A DNA stretch of 64,000 bases from assembly GCF_023983475.1 (NCBI RefSeq), contig NZ_CP092713.1:1054001-1118000 (forward strand). The letters run 5' to 3'. Under the pieces are notes generated by a model. The model was not told where the DNA came from. It worked only from the letters and a program-made list of their open reading frames with translations, and made no database searches. The stretch comes from Aliivibrio fischeri ATCC 7744 = JCM 18803 = DSM 507. GTDB taxonomy: Bacteria > Pseudomonadota > Gammaproteobacteria > Enterobacterales > Vibrionaceae. The position numbers and the translations under genes are program-made. Shown one piece after another: positions 1 to 9,159 of the stretch. Each line of letters begins with the position of its first letter. The first letter of the stretch is position 1.

Positions 1-2
1 AT

Positions 3-419
3 ACTCCGCTAGATGTAATTGAGCAGCTGTATTCTGATCATGGCGGAAATAGTGAATTTCAAGAACAATATGAACAAATTGATATTTCTAAATTAAAATG
101 GGAATTAATTGAATTAAGTTTCGATGATATTGCTTGTGCATCAATATTTCCTGAATTTGAACGTTGGTCAATAATTTGTGCAATGAAGTCGGAACGAGTA
201 TCTATTGATAATGACTGGGATTTAATTGGTCACAACCGAGCAATTGTGCAACATTGGAAAGAATATTCAACATGGTTAAGATCCCCAATTATGTTGTTAA
301 GTAAATCTAATTATCATTTGGTCGAAGGTCATTCTAGGTATGGTTGTTTAACAGGACTAGTTAAGTCGGGGATGATTTCTTCAAAGAAAGTCCATAAAGT
401 GTGGGTTGCAAACGTATAA
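3..419 (+). CDS. Cassette-encoded hypothetical protein, 5' truncated by window edge; possible ParB-like nuclease-domain relative
   Basis: The reading frame is open from base 3 with no start visible, giving 138 residues up to a TAA stop that is itself the TAA of the following attC TAAC. The C-terminal part contains LVEGHSRYG, which resembles the GHxR box of ParB/sulfiredoxin-like nuclease domains; this is a motif resemblance only. An internal ATG at 183 exists, but the upstream frame is protein-like, so the true start is probably outside the window. Function not recognised. Confidence 0.6.
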   Translation, partial: TPLDVIEQLYSDHGGNSEFQEQYEQIDISKLKWELIELSFDDIACASIFPEFERWSIICAMKSERVSIDNDWDLIGHNRAIVQHWKEYSTWLRSPIMLLSKSNYHLVEGHSRYGCLTGLVKSGMISSKKVHKVWVANV

Positions 420-537
420 CAAAGCAATCAACACGATTTATTACATTCGGCGTTGTAGGTTTGTCTTTGGCTTCGGTGTTTAAGGCAGTAAAATTCAGTT
501 AAGCCGTCGTAGTAATAAACGTGTTATTGCGGCGTTG
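417..537 (+). repeat. attC site 1 (class 6)
   Basis: Starts TAACAAAGCAATC and ends TTATTGCGGCGTT. Same class as the site at 41875. Its TAA provides the stop of the preceding gene. Confidence 0.95.
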
Positions 538-994
538 TGCGTACTGAGTCTGAAATTTTTTGCACGGTTCATCAATAGAATCGCGGCTTTCGTAGTTTCG
601 GCTTAGTAAGCGTGAATTTCTTCTTTGTTGCCTTTTGGTTTTCGTATCATCAGGTTCGGCAAATTAGCCCTTATTTCCCTAAGTCCAGGCGTTTCAGAGG
701 CTATTTTACGCTTCAATGGTTCTTTGGTGTTGCCTCATTTTAACCTGCATCCGTGTTTTCCTCGCAGCATTTTCAATCCCAATTGTTGCGAGGATATTTG
801 GTTTATCAGTTCCAAACTTGTTGAAGCCAAGTCGTTCAAATGGCGTAAAAAGTGTATCTGTTTTCCATTCACTTCATCTCGCATTTTAAGAACATTTTGT
901 TCGCTTAATTGGCATCGGTAAATTAAAATCAGGGCTTAGACAATTTTTGCGGGGCAGTTCTTTACCAAGCTAGCCAAGCCGAAAGTAAGCACGC
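538..994. other. Cassette without convincing gene, family A copy 1
   Basis: Begins GTGCGTACTGAGTC and ends CGCACAAC. It holds a 98-codon + strand frame (625-921), but this frame is not kept intact in sister copies, and the minus strand is open over part of the same stretch (peptide KPNILATIGI). A pyrimidine-rich segment with TCTTTGTTGCCTTTTGG and CATCAGGTTCGGC recurs in all family A and B cassettes. A distant link to Vibrio DUF645 cassette proteins is possible but is weak recall. Confidence 0.6.
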
Positions 995-995
995 A

Positions 996-1114
996 CAACA
1001 ATCGCATCAACACGATTTATTACACTCAGCGTTCTGGGTTTGTCTTGGGTTTTGTGATTAGGGCGGTTAATTCAGGTTGGTTGGCATAGTAATAAACGTG
1101 TTATGCAAGCGTTA
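996..1114 (+). repeat. attC site 2 (class 4)
   Basis: Starts CAACAATCGCATCAACACG and ends ATGCAAGCGTT, with the class 4 centre GCGTTCTGGG. Confidence 0.95.
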
Positions 1115-1208
1115 TAAGCTTAAATTGAAATGATAATTACAGCGGTTTCTTGGTTATTTTAAACTAGGCCAAGATATGGAAGTAAAAGGTTGAATTAATG
1201 GAGATATC

Positions 1209-1880
1209 GTGGAAATTATAATCGTAATAGCTTTGATTTTTGTTCTAGTTTTGTCTTTTGTTACTAAGCTTAAATTAAGCCAATCATCGCCTAAAAGTGA
1301 ACATTCTTATCGTCAACTCGGGGCATTATTTACTCCCGCAGAACGTTCATTTTTTGGTGTGCTACAACAAACCGTTGCTACTGATAATGTGCTAGTTTTT
1401 GGTAAAGTTCGTGTTGCTGATGTTATTGCGCCTGAAAAAGGAATGACAAAATCAGCATGGCAGATCGCGTTTAATAAAATATCAGCTAAGCACTTCGATT
1501 TTGTTTTGTGTAATCAAGATGATTTGTCAGTTATCTGTGCAATCGAGCTAGACGACAGTTCTCATAATAATGTTAAACGAAAGTCTAGAGACCAATTTTT
1601 AGAGAGCGCTTGTGAATCGGCTCATTTCCCACTTATTCGTATACCAGCTAAACAAGCTTACAGTATCGAAAGTATCAGACTCAGTTTACAAAGTGTCTTA
1701 TCAAATGCTGAACCTGAAATGCCTAGCTTTGACCTTGATTCCACCGATAAACAGTGCCCTAAATGTTCGTCGAATATGGTTCTTAAAGTGGCTAAAAAGG
1801 GTAAATCAGTTGGCAATGAATTTTGGGGTTGTAGTTCATTTCCAGCATGTAGGCACATCGAACAGAAAATATCTGAATAA
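1209..1880 (+). CDS. DUF2726 protein with N-terminal membrane helix and C-terminal topoisomerase-type zinc ribbon
   Basis: 223 residues from a GTG start 5 nt after GGAG (1200-1203). Residues 2-19 form a hydrophobic anchor. Residues about 40-165 match the DUF2726 family, thought to have a restriction-endonuclease-like core; D97 and E113 (ICAIELDD) could be the acidic pair. Four cysteines, C183, C186, C208 and C214, form a zinc ribbon like those at the C-terminus of DNA topoisomerase I. A role in nucleic acid binding or cleavage near the membrane is inferred, not shown. Single-gene cassette whose ends pair (GTTATAAGC / GCTTATAAC), so it is intact. Confidence 0.85.
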   Translation: MEIIIVIALIFVLVLSFVTKLKLSQSSPKSEHSYRQLGALFTPAERSFFGVLQQTVATDNVLVFGKVRVADVIAPEKGMTKSAWQIAFNKISAKHFDFVLCNQDDLSVICAIELDDSSHNNVKRKSRDQFLESACESAHFPLIRIPAKQAYSIESIRLSLQSVLSNAEPEMPSFDLDSTDKQCPKCSSNMVLKVAKKGKSVGNEFWGCSSFPACRHIEQKISE

Positions 1881-1892
1881 TCAGTACGCTTA

Positions 1893-2011
1893 TAACAAAT
1901 GCATCAACACGATTTGCTACATTCGGCATTCTAGGTTTCTTTTGGTTTGCCGTATTAAGTGGTAAATTTGGGCTTAATCTGCATGGTAGCAAACGTGTTA
2001 TGCAGGCGTTA
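1893..2011 (+). repeat. attC site 3 (class 2)
   Basis: TAACAAATGCATCAACACG to ATGCAGGCGTT, centre GCATTCTAGG. Confidence 0.96.
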
Positions 2012-2016
2012 TACCT

Positions 2017-2730
2017 TTAGTGTGTTTCTAAATCCATTACTTTACAGCGTATTGGTAATATACTTATTTTCGCATTAGAAGAAAGGTCTCGTACAAACTC
2101 AAAGCATTTAGTTAAGTCTTGAGTTTCTATTTTTAAATTATTATCAACTCGACCATCATCTGTCATGTCAGTATTAACAACACTAGGGCATAAACAGCAA
2201 ACATTAATATTAAAAGGGAGAAGCTCATTATAGAGTGATTCACTATAACTTATTATTGCTGATTTGGTTGCTGAGTATGCCGCTATTTTGGGTACAGATT
2301 TTAAACCTGCTGTTGACCCTATGTTATATATCTCTCCAAAGCCTTGAATTTTCATTTTTTCGGCTAATAAATTACAAATAATCATAGTGGAGAGTACATT
2401 GACATTCATTAACTCAGATAGCTCATAGGAAGTTAAGCTGGTGTTTCCTGCTCTTAATATTCCAGCACTATTAACAACAACATCAATTTTTTTATATGAA
2501 TTAATAATGGATTTTATTTCAGACTCAACAGCACTTGGGTTGTTGAAATCTACTGCTACGGTTTTTATTACGCACGATGAATATAACTTTTGTAATTCTG
2601 TTTCTATCTGTTCTAGATTTTCTTTTGTAAGTGCCAACAAGATTAATGAATAACCTTCCTGAGCAAAGTAATGGGCAATAGCTTTGCCTATTCCTCGGCT
2701 AGCTCCGGTTATTAATGCAATTTTCTCCAT
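2017..2730 (-). CDS. Short-chain dehydrogenase/reductase (SDR), cassette copy 1
   Basis: 237 residues, the usual size of a classical SDR. Visible motifs: NAD(P)-binding TGASRGIG (8-15), NSAG (87-90, equivalent to NNAG), catalytic S139, Y152 and K156 (YSATK). It is a cytosolic oxidoreductase whose substrate cannot be read from sequence. It runs opposite to the attC direction and lies 80 nt downstream of ribB on the same strand, so the two probably share a promoter in 3465-3600. Essentially identical to the copy at 11797-12510. Confidence 0.92.
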   Translation of the reverse strand: MEKIALITGASRGIGKAIAHYFAQEGYSLILLALTKENLEQIETELQKLYSSCVIKTVAVDFNNPSAVESEIKSIINSYKKIDVVVNSAGILRAGNTSLTSYELSELMNVNVLSTMIICNLLAEKMKIQGFGEIYNIGSTAGLKSVPKIAAYSATKSAIISYSESLYNELLPFNINVCCLCPSVVNTDMTDDGRVDNNLKIETQDLTKCFEFVRDLSSNAKISILPIRCKVMDLETH

Positions 2731-2810
2731 AAGAAACTCTCTAATTAAGTAGATAAAAAAGTCAATTCTTAGTTTTAAATTTCTATTGTTTTACTAATTT
2801 TGATAAAGCA

Positions 2811-3464
2811 TTACTTTCTGATTTTTTGTCTGTATAACGCGATATCATCGATGGTTAAAACAGGCAAGTTATGTTTATCTGCAAAAGTAACTATTTCTTG
2901 CGTCTTGGACATTGAACCATCAAAATTTGTTACTTCACATAAAACACCTGCTGGGGTGAGTCCAGCCAACACCATTATATCAATTGTTCCTTCAGTATGT
3001 CCACGCCTAGTTAAAACACCGCCATCTTTTCCTCTTAACGGGAAAACATGTCCAGGTCTGGCAAGATCGTATGCTATGGCTTCTTTTTTACAGGCCGTTT
3101 TAATTGTTGTAACTCTATCGGATGCAGATACACCTGTTGTTACACCCTTTCTAGCTTCTATTGAGATAGTAAATGCTGTTTGATTTACACTTTCATTATC
3201 TTTAACCATTGGTGGAAGTTCAAGGTCGTCAGCTCTATCTTCTGTCAGACATAAACATACTATACCACTACAATTACGGATCATTAGAGCCATTTGTTCT
3301 GAGGTCAGATAATCTACTGAATATATAAGGTCTCCCTCATTCTCACGACACTCATCATCAAGTAACAAAACGCCATTACCTTGCTGAACAGATTTTATAG
3401 CCTGCTCGACACGTTCAAAAGGAGAACCAAATTTACTAATTAGTGACTCTTGGTTATGTATCAT
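2811..3464 (-). CDS. ribB: 3,4-dihydroxy-2-butanone 4-phosphate synthase (RibB), cassette copy 1
   Basis: Converts ribulose 5-phosphate to formate and 3,4-dihydroxy-2-butanone 4-phosphate for riboflavin synthesis. Conserved motifs: metal-binding [11 protein letters not shown] (36-46), RPGHVFPL (136-143) and RRGHTE (153-158). I chose the ATG at 3464, which gives 217 residues, the length of E. coli RibB, with GGAG 9 nt upstream; an ATG 15 nt earlier has no ribosome binding site. It stands alone without other rib genes but is followed by an SDR gene. Reversed relative to attC, so it must carry its own promoter. Copy 2 is at 12591-13244. Confidence 0.93.
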   Translation of the reverse strand: MIHNQESLISKFGSPFERVEQAIKSVQQGNGVLLLDDECRENEGDLIYSVDYLTSEQMALMIRNCSGIVCLCLTEDRADDLELPPMVKDNESVNQTAFTISIEARKGVTTGVSASDRVTTIKTACKKEAIAYDLARPGHVFPLRGKDGGVLTRRGHTEGTIDIMVLAGLTPAGVLCEVTNFDGSMSKTQEIVTFADKHNLPVLTIDDIALYRQKIRK

Positions 3465-3603
3465 TACTACAAACTCCATATTGGTAGTTAATTAAGATAT
3501 TAGATATTTCTTTTACTACGTCATAATGATTTTATTACAATTTTAGTTATGTTATTGCTGTAAATTATTACAGGTTGATCTTTTACTAGTCATATAAAAG
3601 GTA
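3465..3603 (-). promoter_or_regulatory. Probable promoter region of the reversed ribB-SDR cassette
   Basis: AT-rich 140-bp leader between the attC and ribB. Because the operon points against the array, read-through from attI cannot express it, so the promoter is inferred to lie here. The second copy (13245-13384) differs by a 1-bp insertion and one substitution. No confident -35/-10 pair and no FMN riboswitch was found. Confidence 0.4.
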
Positions 3604-3724
3604 TAACAAATGCATCAACACGATTTGCTACACTCGGCGTTGTCTGTTTGCCTTTGGTTTCAGTGATTAAGGCGTTAAAATTCAGGTAAGTCTGTATCGT
3701 AGCAAACGTGTTATGCAGGCGTTA
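3604..3724 (+). repeat. attC site 4 (class 1)
   Basis: TAACAAATGCATC to ATGCAGGCGTT, centre GCGTTGTCTG. The terminal GTTA core also supplies, on the minus strand, the TAA stop of ccdB. Confidence 0.96.
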
Positions 3725-4039
3725 AATGCCAGTGATTAAAAAATCAATTGCAGCAATGATCTCATTTCTGAAAGTCGATAACTCATTAACAGGTTCGGTT
3801 AAGATTTTAACTGGAACACTTGTCATTTGTTGAGTCAACATTATAAAGTCACCTTCATCAATATGAATTGTAGGACAAAGGTGACTTGGTGCTTTCTTAT
3901 CAAGTAGTTCGATTGGTGTTAATGGAATGACTAATCGAGTATTTAAGTTATCAAGTAGATCACTTTGAACATCAACAAAATATGGGTAGGTTTTAGCTGA
4001 ACTTTTATCTTTGTTTTTATATAGCGTAAATTGAGACAT
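3722..4039 (-). CDS. ccdB: CcdB-type DNA gyrase toxin
   Basis: 105 residues beginning MSQFTLYKNKDKSSAKTYPY and ending DFLITGI, the length and pattern of CcdB toxins, which poison DNA gyrase at GyrA. From memory it closely resembles the Vibrio fischeri CcdB that has been structurally characterised. The ATG directly abuts the ccdA stop (TAA then ATG), so the pair is translationally coupled. Oriented against the array. Its stop codon is read from the GTTA of the preceding attC core, so the gene fills its cassette to the last base. Confidence 0.95.
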   Translation of the reverse strand: MSQFTLYKNKDKSSAKTYPYFVDVQSDLLDNLNTRLVIPLTPIELLDKKAPSHLCPTIHIDEGDFIMLTQQMTSVPVKILTEPVNELSTFRNEIIAAIDFLITGI

Positions 4040-4285
4040 TTAAAATACTCGGTATGAATCGGAAAAAAGACCGTGTTTCTCGGTTAGTTCGTTGCAAGCA
4101 TCAATAGCTTCAGAGTTTTGCTCTAACCATTCTTGTCTTTTCAACTTACTCACTTCTTGTGAAAGTGCTTTTTCCATTGTTGCTGAAAGGTTTATTTTTA
4201 AACGTTTTGCTTCAGCAAGTAGGTCACTATTTAAAGTTAAATTGGTCGCTTTCTTTACCGCTTGTGTATTATATTGATTTCTCAT
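4040..4285 (-). CDS. ccdA: CcdA-type antitoxin
   Basis: 81 residues from the ATG of MRNQYNTQAVKK. The N-terminal half is expected to form the ribbon-helix-helix DNA-binding dimer that represses the operon. The C-terminal acidic, tryptophan-containing tail (EWLEQNSEAIDACNEL) matches the CcdB-binding segment. A longer frame to 4381 reads into attC and is not used. First gene of the ccdAB operon; its own promoter must lie in 4286-4344. Confidence 0.92.
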   Translation of the reverse strand: MRNQYNTQAVKKATNLTLNSDLLAEAKRLKINLSATMEKALSQEVSKLKRQEWLEQNSEAIDACNELTEKHGLFSDSYRVF

Positions 4286-4344
4286 AACGTTACCACTCAT
4301 GCGCATTAAGTATGTGGGTTCAGTATATAACGTAAAAAGGCATT

Positions 4345-4464
4345 TAACAAATGCATCAACACGATTTGCTACACTCGGCATTCTAGGTTTTCTTTGAGTT
4401 TACTGTATTAAGTGGTAAATTTGAGCTTAATCTGCATGGTAGCAAACGTGTTATGCAGGCGTTG
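4345..4464 (+). repeat. attC site 5 (class 2)
   Basis: TAACAAATGCATC to ATGCAGGCGTT, centre GCATTCTAGG. Confidence 0.96.
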
Positions 4465-4923
4465 TGCGTACTGAGTCCGAAATTTTTTGCACGGTTCCTC
4501 AATGGAAACGAGACTTTTGTAAGCGCTATTTAGCTATCACAAATTCTCTTCTTTGTTGCCTTTTAGCGTTCGTTTCATCAGGTTCGGCAATTAAGCATTG
4601 TCGGCCTAAATTCAGGCGTTTCAGAGGCTATTTTACGCTTCAATTGTTCTTTGGTGTTGCCTCATTTTAGCCTGCATCCGTGTTTTCCTCGCAGCATTTT
4701 CAATCCCAGTTGTGGCGAGGATATTTGGTTTATCGGCTCAAAATCTGCTGAAACCAAACCGTTCAAATGATGTAAAAAAATGTATCTGTTTTCCATTTAC
4801 TTTATCTCGCATTTTAAGAACATTTTGTTCGCTTAATCGGCATCGGTAAATTAGAATCAGGGCTTAGAAAATGTTGTCCAGGCAGTTCTTTACCAAGCTA
4901 GCCAAGCCGAAAGTAAGTCCGCA
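4465..4923. other. Cassette without convincing gene, family A copy 2
   Basis: Begins GTGCGTACTGAGTCC and ends GTCCGCACAAC. Open frames on both strands are short. Followed by its usual class 4 attC. Confidence 0.6.
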
Positions 4924-5042
4924 CAACAATCGCATCAACACGATTTATTACACTCGGCGTTCTGGGTTTGCCTTTAGTTTTGTGATTAAGGCGGTTAATT
5001 CAGGTTGGTTTGTATGGTAATAAACGTGTTATGCAAGCGTTG
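4924..5042 (+). repeat. attC site 6 (class 4)
   Basis: CAACAATCGCATC to ATGCAAGCGTT, centre GCGTTCTGGG. Confidence 0.95.
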
Positions 5043-5500
5043 TGCGTACTAAGCCCGAAATTTTTTGCACGGTTCATCAATAGAAACGAAACTTTTGTAA
5101 ACGCTATTTAGTTATCGCAAATCCTCTTCTTTGTTACCTTTTAGTATTCGTATTATCAGGTTCGGCAATTAAGCATTGTCGGTCTAAGTTCAGGCGTTTC
5201 AGAGGCATTTTTACGCTTCAATGGTTCTTTGGTATTGCCTCATTTTAGCCTGCATCCGTGTTTTCCTCGCCGCATTTTTAACCCCAATTGTTGCGAGGAT
5301 ATTTGGTTTATCAGTTCCAAACTTGTTGAAGCCAAGTCGTTCAAATGGCGTAAAAAGTGTATCTGTTTTCCATTTACTTCATCTCGCAATTTAAGAACAT
5401 TTTGTTCGCTTAATTGCCATTGGTAAATTAGAATCAGGGCTCAGACAATTTTGGCGGGGCAGTTCTTTACCAAGTTGGCCAAGCCGAAAGTAAGTCCGCA
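5043..5500. other. Cassette without convincing gene, family A copy 3
   Basis: Same layout as copies 1 and 2 (GTGCGTACTAAGCCC start, CCGCACAAC end). The 65-codon + strand frame at 5229 starts at a different point from copy 1. Confidence 0.6.
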
Positions 5501-5619
5501 CAACAATCGCATCAACACGATTTATTACACTCGGCGTTCTGGGTTTGTCTTTAGTTTTGTGATTAAGGCGGTTAATTCAGGTTGGTTGGCATAGTAATAA
5601 ACGTGTTATGCAAGCGTTC
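5501..5619 (+). repeat. attC site 7 (class 4)
   Basis: CAACAATCGCATC to ATGCAAGCGTT. Confidence 0.95.
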
Positions 5620-5999
5620 CTTTCTTCTTTGTTGCCTTTTGGTTTCCGTATTATCAGGTTCGGCAAATTAGCCCTTATTTCCCTAAGTTCAGGCGTTTCA
5701 GAAGCTATTTTACGCTTCAATTGTTCTTTGGTGATGCCTCATTTTAGTTTGCATCAGTGTTTTCCTCGTAGCATTTTCAATCCCAATTGTGGTTAGGGTA
5801 TCTGGTTTATCAGCCGAAAACTGGCTGAAACCAAGCCGTTCAAATGACGTAAAAAATGTATCTGTTTTCCATTCACTTTATCTCGCAATTTAAGAACATT
5901 TTGTTCGCTTAATTACTACCGGTAAATTAGAATCAGGGCATAGAAAATCTTGGCAGGGCAGTTCTTTACCAAGTAGGCCAAGCCGAAAGTAAGCACGCA
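5620..5999. other. Family A cassette copy 4, 5'-truncated
   Basis: Starts CCTTTCTTCTTTGTTGCC directly after the attC core. It therefore lacks the first 75 or so bases of the other copies, including the GTGCGTAC end. Its 3' end is still GCACGCACAAC, so the usual pairing between cassette ends is lost. Most likely a deletion from the core site inward. Confidence 0.65.
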
Positions 6000-6101
6000 C
6001 AACAATCGCATCAACACGATGCTTATTACATTCGGCGTTTTTGGTTTGAAGTGTAATTGGTTTGGTAAAGTTGGTCGTCAGCACGTGTTATGCCAGCGTT
6101 A
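6000..6101 (+). repeat. attC site 8 (class 5-like hybrid)
   Basis: CAACAATCGCATC start as in class 4, then GATGCTTATTACA and GTGTAATTGG as in class 5; ends ATGCCAGCGTT. Looks like a recombinant of two attC classes. Confidence 0.9.
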
Positions 6102-6125
6102 TGTATACAATCTGAAGGAAATTAA

Positions 6126-6665
6126 GTGTATATTTTTCAAAAAGGCCAGGTTTGCGATCTCAAAACTCGAGAATTAACTGAGTTGCTTGAGATGCTAGAT
6201 CAAAAGTTAAGCTCATTAATTTTAGAAAGTAATAAATCAGAGGATCCAGACGCACTTGGTTTGTATGATAGAGCTGAATACTTTATTGGCATCGGTTTCG
6301 TTGCAATGCAGCAATATATAGCAGATACGATGTTTAACTCTAAAGTAAGTAAAAAAAATGCTCTTAACCTTGGTAATAAATCACCTAAAGGTATTCCTTA
6401 TATTGCGATAATCAATTTTGCTGCAAATTGGTGGAAACATGAAGCTGAATGGGATTGGTTTGGTGAAGGTGAAATAGATCAACAAACGTTTAAAGATGTT
6501 TTGAATGTTTCAGGGTCTGTTGAATATCCACTTTCCAATATACTTTCGCATTTATGTGCTGAGAACGAACTTTCATTATCTCTAGTTATTCCAAAATTAG
6601 AAAGTTGGCGAGATGAGTTCATTAAATATCGTCAGAATCAATGTAACAATAACCAGTATACATAA
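6126..6665 (+). CDS. Cassette-encoded hypothetical protein, 179 aa
   Basis: Starts at GTG with GAAGGA upstream. Soluble, acidic, no signal peptide or membrane segment. N-terminal 60 residues are helical and leucine-rich; WWKHEAEWDW is the most distinctive stretch. No family recognised. The cassette ends pair (GTTATGTATAC / GTATACATAAC), so the unit is intact. The stop TAA overlaps the attC. Confidence 0.75.
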   Translation: MYIFQKGQVCDLKTRELTELLEMLDQKLSSLILESNKSEDPDALGLYDRAEYFIGIGFVAMQQYIADTMFNSKVSKKNALNLGNKSPKGIPYIAIINFAANWWKHEAEWDWFGEGEIDQQTFKDVLNVSGSVEYPLSNILSHLCAENELSLSLVIPKLESWRDEFIKYRQNQCNNNQYT

Positions 6666-6781
6666 CAATCGCATCAACACGATTTACTACACTCGGCATC
6701 TCAGGTTGTCGGGTGTTTCTCGTTTTAAGACGTCAATTTTAGGTATAATCGCATGGTAGTAAACGTGTTATGCAGGCGTTA
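6663..6781 (+). repeat. attC site 9 (class 3)
   Basis: TAACAATCGCATC to ATGCAGGCGTT, centre GCATCTCAGGTTG. Confidence 0.95.
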
Positions 6782-7242
6782 CACGAACTCTAAGATCGCA
6801 GTTTTTTAGCTCAGTTCAGCGATTGAGCCGTTAGTTTTTTAGGTGTGAAAGTAAGGTGGATTTCCTTTTTCTTTGTTGCCTTTTGGTGTTCGTTTCATCA
6901 GGTTCGGCATTGAACTATTATTGCCCCAAATTCAGGCGTTTCAGAAGCTAATTTACGCTTCAATTGTTCTTTGGCTATGCCTCATTTTATCCTGCATCAG
7001 TGTTTTTCTCTCAGCATTTTCAATCCCAATTGTGGTTAGGACATTTGGTTTATCAGTTCCAAACTTGCTGAAACCAAATTGTACAAATGATGTAAGAAAA
7101 AGGATTGTTTCGTTTCACAGTTATTGTTGTTGATTGGATATTTTGCTCGCTTAATTGAACCAGTCTAATTAAACTCAATTTACAGCAAATCTTGGTAAAT
7201 CAGTTCTTTACCAAGTTAATAGAAGCGTTGACGAAGATCGTG
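6782..7242. other. Cassette without convincing gene, family B copy 1
   Basis: Begins CACGAACTCTAAG after GTTA and ends GATCGTG before TAAC. It contains TTGAGCC repeats around 6822, the TTCTTTGTTGCC segment shared with family A, and AGTTCTTTACCAA near the 3' end. Frames on both strands are short and interrupted among copies. Confidence 0.6.
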
Positions 7243-7343
7243 TAACAAAGCAATCAACACGATGCTAATTACATTCGGCGTTTGTGGTTTGAAGTATAAT
7301 TGGTTTGGAAAGTCAGTCGTTCGCACGTGTTATTGCGGCGTTG
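7243..7343 (+). repeat. attC site 10 (class 5)
   Basis: Short form, about 101 bp: TAACAAAGCAATCAACACG to TTATTGCGGCGTT. Confidence 0.95.
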
Positions 7344-7801
7344 TGCGTACTGAGTCCGAAATTTTTTGCACGGTTCATCAATAGAACCGAGACTTTCGTA
7401 GTTTCGGCTTAGTAAGCGTGAATTTCTTCTTTGTTGCTTTTTGGTTTCCGTTTCATCAAGTTCGGCAAATTAGCCCTTATTTCCCTAAGTTCAGGCGTTT
7501 CAGAGGCATTTTTACGCTTCAATTGTTCTTTGGTTATGCCTCATTTTAGTCTGCATCCGTGCTTTACTCTTGGCATTTTCAATCCCAATTGTGGTTAGGA
7601 TATTTGGTTTATCAGCTCTAAACTTGTTGAAACTAAGTCGTTCAAATGATGTAAAAAGTGTGTTGGTTTTCCATTTACTTCATCTCGCAATTTAAGGATA
7701 TTTTGTTCGCTTAATTACTACCGGTAAATTAGAATCAGGGCTTAGAAAATGTTGGAAGGGCAGTTCTTTACCAAGTTAGCCAAGCCGAAAGTAAGTCCGC
7801 A
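7344..7801. other. Cassette without convincing gene, family A copy 5
   Basis: GTGCGTACTGAGTCC start, CCGCACAAC end. No long frame survives on the + strand in this copy. Confidence 0.6.
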
Positions 7802-7920
7802 CAACAATCGCATCAACACGATTTATTACATTCGGCATTCTGGGTTTGCCTTGGGTTTTGTTATTAGGGCGGTTAATTCAGGTTGGTTTGCATAGTAATA
7901 AACGTGTTATGCCAGCGTTA
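7802..7920 (+). repeat. attC site 11 (class 4)
   Basis: CAACAATCGCATC to ATGCCAGCGTT. Confidence 0.95.
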
Positions 7921-8381
7921 CACGAACTCTAAGAACGCAGTTTTTTGGCTCAATTCAGCGATTGAACCGTTAGTTCTTTAGGCGTGAAAGTAGGGTGGTT
8001 TTCCTTCTTCTTTGTTTCCTTTTAGTTTTCATTTTATTAGGTTCGGCAACTGAACATTATTTCCAAAAGTTGATGGGTTTCAGAAACTAATTCACGCTTC
8101 AATTGTTCGTGGTTTTGCCTCATTTTATCCTGCATTAGTGTTTTCTTCTCAGCATTATCAATCCCAATTGTGGCGAGGATATTTGGTTTATCAGCTCCAA
8201 ACTTGCTGAAACAAAATCGTACAAATGATGTAAGAAAAAGGGATTGTTTAATCTCGCAGTTTTTGCCGTTGAAGTGATATTTTGCTCGCTTAATTGAGCT
8301 AGTCTAATTAAACTCAGTTTACAGTAAATCTTGGTAAATCAGTTCTTTACCAATTAAAGCGAAGCGTTGACAAAGATCGTG
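7921..8381. other. Cassette without convincing gene, family B copy 2
   Basis: CACGAACTCTAAG start, GATCGTG end. Closest in its body to the copy at 40058. Confidence 0.6.
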
Positions 8382-8482
8382 TAACAAAGCAATCAACACG
8401 ATGCTAATTACACTCGGCGTTTGTGGTTTGAAGTATAATTGGTTTGGAAAGTAAAGCGTTCGCACGTGTTATTGCGGCGTTA
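8382..8482 (+). repeat. attC site 12 (class 5)
   Basis: Short attC, TAACAAAGCAATC to TTATTGCGGCGTT. Confidence 0.95.
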
Positions 8483-8944
8483 CACGAACTCTAAGATTGC
8501 AGTTTTTTTGCTCAGTTCAGCGATTGAGCCGTTAGTTTTTTAGGCGTGAAAGTAGGGTGGGTTTCCTTTTTCTTTGTTGCCTTTTGGTTTTCATTTCGTC
8601 AGGTTCGGCATTGAGCTATTATTGTCCTAAATTCAGGCGTTTCAGCGGCTAATTTACGCTTCAATTGTTCTTTGGTTATGCCTCATTTTAGCCTGGATCA
8701 GTGTTTTTCTCTTAGCATTTTTAATCCCAATTGTGGAAAGGATATTTGGTTTATCAGTTCCAAACTTGCTGAAACCAGATCGTACAAATGGCGTAAGAAA
8801 AAGGGATTGCTTCGTTTCACAGTTATTGGCGGTGATTGGATATTTTGCTCGCTTAATTGAGCCAGTCTAATTAAACTCAGTTTACAGTAAATCTTGGCAA
8901 ATCAATTCTTTACCAAGTTAATGGAAGCGTTGACAAAGATCGTG
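8483..8944. other. Cassette without convincing gene, family B copy 3
   Basis: Family B body but followed by a class 1 attC rather than the usual class 5, suggesting attC exchange. Confidence 0.6.
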
Positions 8945-9065
8945 TAACAAATGCATCAACACGATTTGCTACACTCGGCGTTGTCAGTTTTCCTTTAGTT
9001 TCAGTGATTAAGGCAGTAAAATTCAGCTAAGCCTGTATCGTAGCAAACGTGTTATGCAGGCGTTA
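8945..9065 (+). repeat. attC site 13 (class 1)
   Basis: TAACAAATGCATC to ATGCAGGCGTT, centre GCGTTGTCAG. Confidence 0.96.
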
Positions 9066-9082
9066 ACTGCTTCTTTGTTACC

Positions 9083-9122
9083 TGTGCAATATATTGTACA
9101 TTTTGTTTTTATGAATTATACT
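9083..9122 (+). promoter_or_regulatory. Promoter and operator of phd-yoeB copy 1
   Basis: Near-perfect 18-bp palindrome TGTGCAATATATTGTACA (9083-9100) overlaps a -35 box TTGTAC (9094-9099). It is followed 17 bp later by -10 TATACT (9117-9122). TGTACA half-sites are known YefM/YoeB operators. So the cassette has its own autoregulated promoter. Confidence 0.75.
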
Positions 9123-9159
9123 TGTTCAATATTAGGTACAACTCAACAAAGAGGTAATT

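Noticed and set aside
625-921. 98-codon + strand frame in a family A cassette
   Set aside because: Sister copies have different starts, stops and frames, so it is not supported as a gene. Kept as part of the non-coding family.
1792-1992. Minus-strand frames reading through attC (peptides like MPNVANRVDAF), repeated at many sites
   Set aside because: They are produced by the attC sequence itself on the reverse strand, have no ribosome binding sites and recur only because attC recurs.
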